Origin: Flavobacterium dauae
Lineage (GTDB): Bacteria > Bacteroidota > Bacteroidia > Flavobacteriales > Flavobacteriaceae
Length of the DNA stretch: 64,000 nucleotides
Assembly: GCF_004151275.2 (NCBI RefSeq)
Contig: NZ_CP130821.1
Location: 1,736,001-1,800,000, forward strand
Direction of reading: 5' to 3'
The notes beneath the pieces are model-generated. The model was given only the letters and a program-made list of their open reading frames with translations, was not told the DNA's origin and made no database searches. Within the stretch, counting starts at the first letter, position 1; each line of letters starts with the position of its first letter. Positions 51,856-59,439 of this stretch are shown here, piece after piece. The translations under genes were made by a program, and so were the position numbers.

Positions 51856-51867
51856 AGGCGTTTTTTT
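51845..51867 (+). terminator. Small terminator after the phosphatase gene
   Basis: AAAACGC (51845-51851) pairs with GCGTTTT (51858-51864) around TTAAAG, followed by T residues. It spans the stop codon and lies 13 bp before the next ATG. Confidence 0.6.
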
Positions 51868-51879
51868 ATATTTACAGAT

Positions 51880-52596
51880 ATGACAACATTAGGCACCTTA
51901 TATTTAATTCCCGTAATGTTAGGAGACGAAACTCCTGCTACAGATGTTTTACCCGCAAGTGTAATGCGAGCTGTTTCGCTGATTGATACTTATGTGGTTG
52001 AAAACAGCAAAGTTGCCCGCAAATTTATTAAAGCAATTGATCCAACTAAAGTTCAGGCTACTTTAAATTTGTTTGAGCTGAACAAACATACAGATGCTAA
52101 AGAATTAAAAACATTTATTCAACCTTTATTAGAAGGTAAAAACATGGGGTTAATGAGCGATGCTGGTTGTCCCGGTGTTGCAGATCCTGGTGCGGTTATA
52201 GTTGCAATGGCGCACGAAAAAGGTATTAAAGTGGTTCCTCTTACAGGTCCGTCTTCTATCTTACTTTCTTTAATGGGTTCGGGTATGAACGGGCAATCGT
52301 TTACGTTTAATGGATACCTTCCTATTGATAAATCAGACAAAAAAACGATGTTGAAAAATCTTGAAAAATGGTCGTTCGAAAGAAATCAATCGCAACTTTT
52401 TATCGAAACGCCTTATAGAAACAATCAGTTAATGGAAGAAATGGTTCAAACTTTAAATCCAAATACGTTGTTGTGTGTTGCTTGCGATTTAACCTTACCT
52501 ACCGAAATTATGCTTACAAAACCTGTAAGTTTCTGGAAAAAACATAAAATAGATTTACACAAACGTCCGTGTATCTTTATTATTCACAAAAAATAA
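51880..52596 (+). CDS. SAM-dependent methyltransferase of the tetrapyrrole/RsmI superfamily
   Basis: This 238-residue protein has GTLYLIPVMLGDETPATDVLP at the start, VENSKVARKFIKAIDP, GLMSDAGCPGVADPGAVIVAMAH (about 88-110) and VVPLTGPSSILLSLMGSGMNGQSFTFNGYLP. The GLMSDAGCPGVADPG and LTGPSS motifs are shared with RsmI (16S rRNA C1402 2'-O-methyltransferase), but the chain is shorter and lacks its exact N-terminus, so the target is uncertain. It is the third gene of the dnaA neighbourhood. The stop codon lies inside a bidirectional terminator. Confidence 0.88.
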   Translation: MTTLGTLYLIPVMLGDETPATDVLPASVMRAVSLIDTYVVENSKVARKFIKAIDPTKVQATLNLFELNKHTDAKELKTFIQPLLEGKNMGLMSDAGCPGVADPGAVIVAMAHEKGIKVVPLTGPSSILLSLMGSGMNGQSFTFNGYLPIDKSDKKTMLKNLEKWSFERNQSQLFIETPYRNNQLMEEMVQTLNPNTLLCVACDLTLPTEIMLTKPVSFWKKHKIDLHKRPCIFIIHKK

Positions 52597-52625
52597 GCTG
52601 AACTTTCGTTCAGCTTATTTTTTTA
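52591..52625. terminator. Bidirectional terminator containing two stop codons
   Basis: AAATAAGCTGAAC (52591-52603) pairs perfectly with GTTCAGCTTATTT (52608-52620) around TTTC. The stop of the methyltransferase (TAA, 52594-52596) and the stop of the convergent DUF6787 gene (52615-52617) are both in the stem. Confidence 0.9.
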
Positions 52626-52926
52626 TTCCATATAAAAAACCTAATCGCATACGGATCAGCATCTTCTTAACAAAATTCCAGAAAAAAGTATGCTGAAAAA
52701 ATAACGTTCCAATAATAATCAACAGAACTTTGTAAACAGGCAAAATTAAAATTAACGACAATGGCCAGTAAATCAACGGATGTAAACTATCTTTTGTAAT
52801 ACCGATTAATTCTAAAACCGGACGTGTAATATACGCCGATGTACTGCCGGTAATAGCAAACACCACTAAAATTACGATAAATTGAAAATTAGAAGTAATT
52901 CCCCACTTTTGTTTTAACGAAGCCAT
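52615..52926 (-). CDS. DUF6787-type small membrane protein
   Basis: This 103-residue protein has two hydrophobic helices (FIVILVVFAITGSTSAYI; YWPLSLILILPVYKVLLIIIGTLFF) and a basic tail (KKMLIRMRLGFLYGIKK). The N-terminal SLKQKWGITSNFQ and GSTSAYITRPVLELIGI are typical of a Bacteroidota-specific family known only as DUF6787. The function is unknown. It ends in the shared terminator with the methyltransferase, and its start is 36 bp downstream of the DUF6146 gene stop. Confidence 0.8.
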   Translation of the reverse strand: MASLKQKWGITSNFQFIVILVVFAITGSTSAYITRPVLELIGITKDSLHPLIYWPLSLILILPVYKVLLIIIGTLFFQHTFFWNFVKKMLIRMRLGFLYGIKK

Positions 52927-52961
52927 AATTCAATTTTTGTCGATGCAAATTTACAAATAAT

Positions 52962-53366
52962 TTAATCTAATCGTAAATTATTAACTTGCTGAAAATACAA
53001 TAAATAGTGATATAACGTGTAATTAACTTCGTATCCGTAATGGGTTTGCGAATTATAATCAATTCTGTATTCAATAATACTGTTCATTCTACCCGCACGA
53101 GCATTCCATTCCTGCACCCATCTTCGGTTCTTATTCTCTAAAAAAGTAATAGAATAATGATCTTTCGGTTTTTTGTTTGTACTAAACCAACGCTCAAAAC
53201 CATTATCCATAATAATCACTTCGTATTCCAAATCGGGGTTCGATAGCGTTACTTTTCCGTTTTCAATTTTAGTCGTTCCTTTATCAACAGTATCGTTTTT
53301 GGTTTGTGCCACACAACTCATAAAACTCAACCCCATAATTCCTAAAAATAGATTCACCGTTTTCAT
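52962..53366 (-). CDS. DUF6146-type lipoprotein
   Basis: The protein is 134 residues from the ATG at 53366, with a lipoprotein signal (LFLGIMGLSFMSC, Cys17). The mature part carries DLEYEVIIMDNGFERWFSTNKKPKDHYS and WVQEWNARAGRMNSIIEYRIDYNSQTHYGYEVNYTLYHYLLYFQQ, the pattern of the flavobacterial DUF6146 family. Many Tyr and Trp suggest a compact envelope fold; the role is unknown. A longer reading from 53408 would add a non-signal N-terminus and is rejected. The gene is divergent from prfB. Confidence 0.78.
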   Translation of the reverse strand: MKTVNLFLGIMGLSFMSCVAQTKNDTVDKGTTKIENGKVTLSNPDLEYEVIIMDNGFERWFSTNKKPKDHYSITFLENKNRRWVQEWNARAGRMNSIIEYRIDYNSQTHYGYEVNYTLYHYLLYFQQVNNLRLD

Positions 53367-53389
53367 TTTTTTATTCTTTAAGATAAATG

Positions 53390-53397
53390 TACATTTG
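53390..53397 (+). promoter_or_regulatory. prfB: -7 box of prfB
   Basis: TACATTTG is an exact TAnnTTTG lying 24 bp before the prfB ATG at 53422. Confidence 0.55.
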
Positions 53398-53421
53398 CTA
53401 TCTAACAAAAATCATACAAAA

Positions 53422-54514
53422 ATGGTTACTACAGATCAAATAAAGGGTCTTATTGATCGCCTTGGTGCGTTAAGGAGGTATCTTTGACATCGATCAAAAA
53501 TTAATTGAAATACAAAACGAAGAAGAAAAAACGTTTGCTCCCGATTTTTGGAACAATGCCAAAGAAGCCGAAATTTTGGTGCGAAACATTCGATCTAAAA
53601 AGAAATGGGTAGAAGGTTACCAAAGCGCGCAAAGTAATGCCGAAGAACTGCAGGTTTTAATGGAGTTTTTTGCTGAAGGAGATGCAACGGAAGAAGATGT
53701 TCAAAAACAATATGAAGCAACAGTAGAAATTGTTGAAGATTTAGAGTTTAGAAACATGCTTTCGGACGAAGGTGATAGTATGAGTGCCGTTTTACAAATT
53801 ACTGCCGGTGCCGGCGGAACAGAAAGTTGCGATTGGGCTGCAATGTTAATGCGTATGTATTTAATGTGGGGCGAGAAAAACGGCTACAAAATCAAGGAAT
53901 TAAATTTTCAGGAAGGCGATGTTGCCGGAATAAAAACGGTTACGTTAGAATTTGAAGGCGAATTTTCGTTTGGATATTTAAAAGGCGAAAATGGCGTGCA
54001 TCGTTTGGTTCGAATTTCTCCGTTTGATAGTAATGCAAAGCGTCATACCTCATTTGCGTCGGTATATGTGTATCCGTTGGCAGATGATACTATTGAGATT
54101 GAAATTAATCCGTCTGATATTTCGTGGGAAACCATGCGATCATCGGGTGCAGGTGGACAAAACGTAAATAAGGTTGAAACAGCCGTGCGTTTACGCCACC
54201 ACCCTACCGGAATTATTATTGAAAATTCTGAAACACGTTCACAGCTCGACAACAAAACCAAAGCCATGCAGTTGCTAAAATCGCAGTTGTACGAAATTGA
54301 GTTAAAGAAACGTCAGGCTAAACGCGATGAAATTGAAGCCAACAAAATGAAAATTGAATGGGGATCGCAAATACGAAATTATGTAATGCACCCTTACAAA
54401 TTAGTAAAAGACGTTCGCACGCAATTTGAAACCAGCGATGTTGACAGTGTTATGAACGGTGAAATTGATCCGTTTCTTAAGGCTTATTTAATGATGATGG
54501 GTCAGAAAGAATAA
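53422..54514 (+). CDS. prfB: Peptide chain release factor 2, with programmed +1 frameshift
   Basis: The first 21 codons ([21 protein letters not shown]) end at an in-frame TGA (53485-53487). The site reads AGGAGG (53473-53478), TAT, CTT, TGA, C, the classic RF2 slip site. Skipping the T at 53485 continues as [13 protein letters not shown] in the +1 frame to 54514, giving 363 residues, the normal RF2 length. The stop-recognition SPF (RISPFDSN) and the catalytic GGQ ([10 protein letters not shown]) are intact. RF2 reads UGA and UAA, so low RF2 favours the shift and raises its own synthesis. Confidence 0.96.
53473..53488 (+). promoter_or_regulatory. prfB: prfB recoding site (internal SD plus CTT TGA C)
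   Basis: An internal Shine-Dalgarno AGGAGG, three bases (TAT), then CTT TGA C. Spacing is identical to the known RF2 frameshift signal. It pairs with the anti-SD of the elongating ribosome, although normal starts in this window hardly use SD sites. Confidence 0.95.
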
Positions 54515-54518
54515 AAAT

Positions 54519-54550
54519 ATACCCCGAAAATAACTTTCGGGGTATTTTAT
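54519..54550. terminator. Bidirectional terminator between prfB and recQ
   Basis: ATACCCCGAAA (54519-54529) pairs with TTTCGGGGTAT (54535-54545) around ATAAC, with T residues after it on the + strand and A residues before it for the other direction. Confidence 0.9.
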
Positions 54551-56745
54551 TAATTAGCTACTTCGCTAATAAATTTTATACGCATTAAACGGAGCTCTTC
54601 TATATCATAATCTCCGTCAAATTCTTTTAAAGCGGTTTTAATAGAATCGTTTTCGGCTTCCATAAAATATTCTTTTATTTCCTCTTGCTGATCCTCATCT
54701 AAAACATCTTCAATCCAATAATCGATATTTAATTTTGTACCAGAATAGACAATTTGCTCCATTTCTTTCAACAATGCATCCATATCTAAACTTTTTGTAG
54801 CAGCAATATCTTCTAAAGACAATTTACGGTCAACGCTTTGAATGATAAATAATTTCAGGGCAGAGTTTGCTCCTGTTGATTTTACCACCAAATCGTCCGG
54901 ACGAATAATATCGTTTTCTTCAACATATCTGCTAATCAAATCAATAAAATCTTTACCGTATTTTTTTGCTTTTCCTTCACTTACTCCGTGAACGTTTGCC
55001 AATTCGTCTAATTTCACAGGATATTTCAATGCCATATCTTCTAAAGACGGATCCTGAAAAACCACAAACGGTGGAACTTCCATTTTTTTGGCAACTTTTC
55101 TTCGTAAATCTTTTAACATTGAAACCAAAACTTCATCGGCAACATTTGCTATTTTAGCATTGGTAATAATGTTTTCATCGTTTGATACGTCGTAATTATG
55201 ATCTTCGGTCATCATAAAAGAAGTAGGATTTTTAAGAAACCCCTCGCCTTTTTTTGTTATTTTCAGCACACCGTAACTCTCTATATCTTTTAATATCAAT
55301 CCCGACACCAATACTTGACGTATCAATGCCATCCAATATTTATCGTCAAAATCTTTTCCTTTACCAAAAATAGCTTGGGCATCGGTTTTATACGATTTGA
55401 TAACGGCATTAATTTTACCCAATAATGTTAAAATTATTTCTTTTGACTTATAAATTTGTTTGGTTTCTTTAATGGTTCTTAGTAAAAGAAGTACTTGGTT
55501 CTGGGCTTCTGTTTTTGATTTTGGATTACGGGAATTATCATCCATATCGGCACCTTCACCGTTAATTTCATCAAATTCTTCTCCGAAATAATGAAGCAGG
55601 AATTTACGACGTGATACAGATGTTTCAGAATACGCTACAACTTCTTGTAACAATGCAAAACCAATTTCTTGTTCGGCAAGTGGTTTGCCTGCCATAAACT
55701 TCTCTAATTTTTCTATATCTTTATAAGCATAATAAGCCAAACAATACCCTTCACCTCCATCGCGACCGGCACGACCGGTTTCTTGGTAATAACTTTCTAA
55801 AGATTTGGGTATATCGTGATGAATTACAAAACGTACATCGGGTTTGTCTATACCCATTCCAAAAGCAATGGTTGCCACCACAACATTTACTTCTTCCATT
55901 AAAAACATATCCTGATGCTTGGCACGGGTTTTTGCATCTAACCCTGCGTGGTATGCAACAGCCGAAATTCCGTTTACCTGTAAAACCTGAGTAATTTCTT
56001 CTACTTTTTTACGGCTTAAACAATAAATAACGCCCGATTTTCCTTTAAACTGATTGATAAATTTAATAATATCAGATTCGATGCTTTTTGTTTTCGGACG
56101 GATTTCATAATACAAATTAGGTCGATTGAAAGAAGCTTTAAATACATTAGCATCCGGAATTTCAAGATTTTTCAAAATATCCTCCTGAACTTTTGGCGTA
56201 GCGGTTGCCGTTAAACCAATTATTGGAATATCGCCCAGTTTTCTAATAATATTTCGCAGATTTCTATATTCGGGTCTAAAATCGTGCCCCCATTCCGAAA
56301 TACAGTGTGCTTCGTCAATTGCGATAAACGATAAAGGAACCGAATTTAAAAATTCCACATATTCGTCTTTGGTCAATGATTCCGGAGCAACGTATAACAA
56401 TTTGGTTATTCCGTTTTTAATATCGTCTTTAACCTGATTGATTTCTGTTTTGGTCAAGGAAGAGTTCAGAACGTGAGCTACACCAATTTCATTTGATAAT
56501 CCTCTTACCGCATCGACCTGATTTTTCATTAAGGCAATAAGTGGAGAAACAACAATTGCTGTACCTTCTAAAACTAATGCCGGTAACTGGTAACATAACG
56601 ATTTACCGCCACCGGTAGGCATAATTACAAAAGTATTATTTCCGTGAATAATACTGTTAACTACTTGTTCCTGTAGTCCTTTGAACTGACCGAATCCGAA
56701 ATATTTCTTTAATTCTTTATGTAAGTCAATTTCGATTGATTTCAT
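54550..56745 (-). CDS. recQ: ATP-dependent DNA helicase RecQ
   Basis: This 731-residue 3'-5' helicase has the full RecQ order: Walker A MPTGGGKSLCYQLPAL (about 43-58), DEAHCISEWGHDFRPEY (motif II, about 139-155), YYQETGRAGRDG (motif VI), an RQC region and a C-terminal HRDC domain (about 560-640: PPFVVFQDPSLEDMALKYPVKLDELANVHGVSEGKAKKYG). An extra C-terminal region of about 90 residues (RPDDLVVKSTGANSALKLFIIQ, then DEDQQEEIKEYFMEAENDS) is common in Bacteroidota RecQ. It is monocistronic and divergent from kdsD. Confidence 0.95.
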   Translation of the reverse strand: MKSIEIDLHKELKKYFGFGQFKGLQEQVVNSIIHGNNTFVIMPTGGGKSLCYQLPALVLEGTAIVVSPLIALMKNQVDAVRGLSNEIGVAHVLNSSLTKTEINQVKDDIKNGITKLLYVAPESLTKDEYVEFLNSVPLSFIAIDEAHCISEWGHDFRPEYRNLRNIIRKLGDIPIIGLTATATPKVQEDILKNLEIPDANVFKASFNRPNLYYEIRPKTKSIESDIIKFINQFKGKSGVIYCLSRKKVEEITQVLQVNGISAVAYHAGLDAKTRAKHQDMFLMEEVNVVVATIAFGMGIDKPDVRFVIHHDIPKSLESYYQETGRAGRDGGEGYCLAYYAYKDIEKLEKFMAGKPLAEQEIGFALLQEVVAYSETSVSRRKFLLHYFGEEFDEINGEGADMDDNSRNPKSKTEAQNQVLLLLRTIKETKQIYKSKEIILTLLGKINAVIKSYKTDAQAIFGKGKDFDDKYWMALIRQVLVSGLILKDIESYGVLKITKKGEGFLKNPTSFMMTEDHNYDVSNDENIITNAKIANVADEVLVSMLKDLRRKVAKKMEVPPFVVFQDPSLEDMALKYPVKLDELANVHGVSEGKAKKYGKDFIDLISRYVEENDIIRPDDLVVKSTGANSALKLFIIQSVDRKLSLEDIAATKSLDMDALLKEMEQIVYSGTKLNIDYWIEDVLDEDQQEEIKEYFMEAENDSIKTALKEFDGDYDIEELRLMRIKFISEVAN

Positions 56746-56836
56746 GTTTTTAATTGTGCTATTTTACCTAAATTTGCAATTATAAAGATATACAAATCTT
56801 TTAATTTTAGCAAAGTTTACATAACACGATTGTATT

Positions 56837-57805
56837 TTGAACACTAATTTTAACATATTAAACATTGCAAAAAACACTTTAAAAGCTGAAAGTGACGCTA
56901 TTACAAGGGTTTCTGATTTTTTAAACAACGATTTTATCCAATCGGTCGAAGCAATATTTAACACAAAAGGCAGATTAATTATTACCGGAATTGGCAAAAG
57001 TGCACATATTGGTCAAAAAATTGTTGCTACATTAAATTCTACCGGTACTCCATCTTTATTTTTACATGCGGCAGAAGCTGTTCACGGTGATTTAGGGATT
57101 ATTACTAAAGACGATGTTATTTTATGTATTTCTAAAAGCGGCAACAGTCCGGAAATTAAAGTTTTAGTTCCGCTGTTAAAACGCGATGGCAATATTTTAA
57201 TAGGAATGACAGGTAATGAATCTTCTTTTTTAGGTAAAAATTCCGACTTTGTTATTAATGCGTTTGTAGATAAAGAAGCCGATCCTAATAATTTGGCTCC
57301 TACCACAAGTACAACCGTTCAGTTAGCATTGGGTGATGCCTTGGCTGTTGCTTTAATTGAAATGAAGAAATTTACAGCAACCGATTTTGCTAAATTTCAC
57401 CCCGGTGGAGCGTTGGGAAAAAAACTGTTATTACGCGTTAAGGACATTTTAGACGAAAACAACAAACCTGCAGTAAGTACAACTTCAACTATTAAAGAAG
57501 TTATTTTTGAAATTTCAAACAAACGTTTAGGAGTAACCGCAGTACTAGAGAAAAACGAGATTAAAGGTATTATTACCGATGGCGACATTCGCAGAATGCT
57601 TGAAAAAAGCACCGATTTATCATCAATCACTGCAAAAGATATTATGACGGTAAATCCAAAATCGATAGAAATAAATTCAAAAGTAGAAGATGCCTTGAAT
57701 ATTATGGAATCGTTTCAAATTACCCAACTGGTAGTTACTAACAACAATATATATGCGGGTATTATTCATTTACACGATATATTAAAAGAGGGAATTGTTT
57801 CGTGA
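56837..57805 (+). CDS. kdsD: Arabinose-5-phosphate isomerase KdsD/KpsF (SIS plus CBS), TTG start
   Basis: This 322-residue enzyme makes D-arabinose 5-phosphate, the first precursor of Kdo in lipopolysaccharide. The SIS domain shows GRLIITGIGKSAHIGQKIVATLNSTGTPSLFLHAAEAVHGDLG (about 47-89), SKSGNSPEIKVLVPLLKR and FHPGGALGKKLL. Two CBS domains follow (about 210-320). The best start is TTG at 56837: no downstream ATG lies before the conserved region, and an upstream stop is nearby. The stop codon overlaps the GTG start of tatC. Confidence 0.92.
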   Translation: MNTNFNILNIAKNTLKAESDAITRVSDFLNNDFIQSVEAIFNTKGRLIITGIGKSAHIGQKIVATLNSTGTPSLFLHAAEAVHGDLGIITKDDVILCISKSGNSPEIKVLVPLLKRDGNILIGMTGNESSFLGKNSDFVINAFVDKEADPNNLAPTTSTTVQLALGDALAVALIEMKKFTATDFAKFHPGGALGKKLLLRVKDILDENNKPAVSTTSTIKEVIFEISNKRLGVTAVLEKNEIKGIITDGDIRRMLEKSTDLSSITAKDIMTVNPKSIEINSKVEDALNIMESFQITQLVVTNNNIYAGIIHLHDILKEGIVS

Positions 57806-58641
57806 AAAATAATAAAACCAATAAAGAAATGTCATTTTTAAACCATTTAGAGGAATTAAGATGGCTTTTAGTACGCAGTTGTATCGCTATTTTAGTAGCA
57901 TCGGTAATTGCTGTTTTTTTTAACGAATTTATTTTTGATGTCATTATTTTTGGACCAAAAGACGGAAATTTTTATACCTATCGGTTCTTTTGTGAATTGG
58001 CACAACAATACAATTTAGATAAATCTTTTTGCATAAGCGAACTGCCCTTTGTAATTCAAAACAGAACTATGGACGGTCAATTATCAGTAATGATCTGGAC
58101 CTGCATCACTGCGGGTTTCATTATTGCTTTTCCGTTTATTTTATGGGAGTTCTGGAAATTTATCAGCCCGGCATTGTATGAAAAAGAACGTAAATATGCC
58201 AAAATGTTCATATTTATATCAAGTATCCTTTTCTTTTTAGGAGTAATTTTCGGCTACTTTGTATTGGTTCCTTTATCAATTAACTTTTTAGCTAATTTTA
58301 CCATTAGCAGTGTGGTAGAAAATCAAATCGATATTAATTCGTACATTAATCTTGTTAAAAACACATCGCTTGCAACAGGTTTGGTTTTTGAATTGCCCAT
58401 CATCATTTTCTTTTTAGCTTATTTAGGTTTAATTACCGATGCCTTTTTAAAAGAATATCGCCGGTATGCTTATGTTTTAATCTTAATTGTAGCTGCCGTT
58501 GTAACCCCTCCAGATATTATTAGCCAAACTATTGTGTCAATTCCGTTGGTTATTTTATACGAATGCAGTATTATTGTTGCAAAAATAATTACCAAACGCA
58601 ATACCGAAAAAGAAAAACAGGCAGCCACAATAAACAAATAA
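57802..58641 (+). CDS. tatC: Sec-independent translocase subunit TatC
   Basis: This 279-residue protein has six transmembrane segments and the TatC start motif EMSFLNHLEELRWLLVRS. FGYFVLVPLSINFLANF and the TTG-like region RRYAYVLILIVAAVVTPPDIISQTIVSIPLVILYE are typical. It recognises twin-arginine signals and builds the Tat pore with TatA/TatB; those genes are not adjacent. The GTG at 57802 overlaps kdsD by four bases; the ATG at 57829 is a less likely alternative. It is followed after 3 bp by lptB. Confidence 0.94.
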   Translation: MKNNKTNKEMSFLNHLEELRWLLVRSCIAILVASVIAVFFNEFIFDVIIFGPKDGNFYTYRFFCELAQQYNLDKSFCISELPFVIQNRTMDGQLSVMIWTCITAGFIIAFPFILWEFWKFISPALYEKERKYAKMFIFISSILFFLGVIFGYFVLVPLSINFLANFTISSVVENQIDINSYINLVKNTSLATGLVFELPIIIFFLAYLGLITDAFLKEYRRYAYVLILIVAAVVTPPDIISQTIVSIPLVILYECSIIVAKIITKRNTEKEKQAATINK

Positions 58642-58644
58642 CCT

Positions 58645-59385
58645 ATGAAATTAAGAGCCGATAATTTAATTAAAACATATAAAGGTAGAAAAGTTGTAAA
58701 AGGCATTTCGGTTGAAGTAAACCAAGGTGAGATTGTGGGTTTATTAGGACCAAATGGAGCCGGAAAAACAACATCTTTTTATATGATTGTAGGATTGGTT
58801 AAACCCAATTCGGGCAATATCTTTTTAGATAACCTTAACATAACAAGCTATCCAATGTACAAACGTGCCCAAAACGGCATTGGTTATCTGGCACAAGAGG
58901 CATCGGTTTTTAGAAAATTAAGTATCGAAGACAACATTCTTTCTGTTTTGCAACTTACCAAACTTTCTAAAAAAGAACAAGAAGCCAAAATGGAATCGCT
59001 GATTGATGAATTTAGTTTACAGCACATTAGAACAAACCGCGGAGATTTACTTTCGGGAGGCGAACGCAGGCGAACAGAAATTGCCCGTGCATTAGCAACC
59101 GATCCTAAATTTATTTTGTTAGACGAACCTTTTGCGGGGGTTGACCCTGTTGCGGTAGAAGATATTCAACGAATTGTTGCACAATTAAAAAATAAAAATA
59201 TTGGTATTTTAATTACCGACCATAACGTACAAGAAACGTTAGCCATAACCGATAAAACCTACTTGATGTTTGAAGGTGGCATTCTTAAAGCAGGAATCCC
59301 GGAAGATTTGGCAGAAGACGAAATGGTAAGAAAAGTATATCTGGGACAAAATTTTGAACTGAGAAAAAAGAAATTAGAATTTTAA
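58645..59385 (+). CDS. lptB: LPS export ABC transporter ATP-binding protein LptB
   Basis: This 246-residue cytoplasmic ATPase drives lipopolysaccharide extraction with LptFG. It has Walker A GPNGAGKTT (35-43), GYLAQEASVFRKLSIEDNIL (Q-loop), signature LSGGERRRTEIARAL, Walker B FILLDEPFAGVDP and the H-loop ITDHN. The ASVFRKL and FAGVDP forms are LptB-specific. It is in an operon-like run with kdsD and tatC, which fits envelope assembly. The OstA-like protein at 27202-28863 may serve the same pathway. Confidence 0.96.
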   Translation: MKLRADNLIKTYKGRKVVKGISVEVNQGEIVGLLGPNGAGKTTSFYMIVGLVKPNSGNIFLDNLNITSYPMYKRAQNGIGYLAQEASVFRKLSIEDNILSVLQLTKLSKKEQEAKMESLIDEFSLQHIRTNRGDLLSGGERRRTEIARALATDPKFILLDEPFAGVDPVAVEDIQRIVAQLKNKNIGILITDHNVQETLAITDKTYLMFEGGILKAGIPEDLAEDEMVRKVYLGQNFELRKKKLEF

Positions 59386-59409
59386 TTTTTAAATAAAACA
59401 AAAAAAAGA

Positions 59410-59417
59410 TAGTTTTG
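59410..59417 (+). promoter_or_regulatory. -7 box of the polysaccharide operon
   Basis: TAGTTTTG is an exact TAnnTTTG, 22 bp before the ATG at 59440. It probably drives the dehydratase, wza-like and wzc-like genes. Confidence 0.55.
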
Positions 59418-59439
59418 CAGAACCAAAAAAACTTAATCT

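Noticed and set aside
53422..53487. prfB as a frameshifted pseudogene
   Set aside because: The slip site is the exact recoding signal known from RF2 genes; the downstream frame is intact and has full catalytic motifs.
53576..54514. Reading prfB as a shorter protein starting at a GTG near 53576
   Set aside because: The true N-terminus is encoded from 53422 and joined by the programmed +1 frameshift; the shorter form lacks the N-terminal domain.
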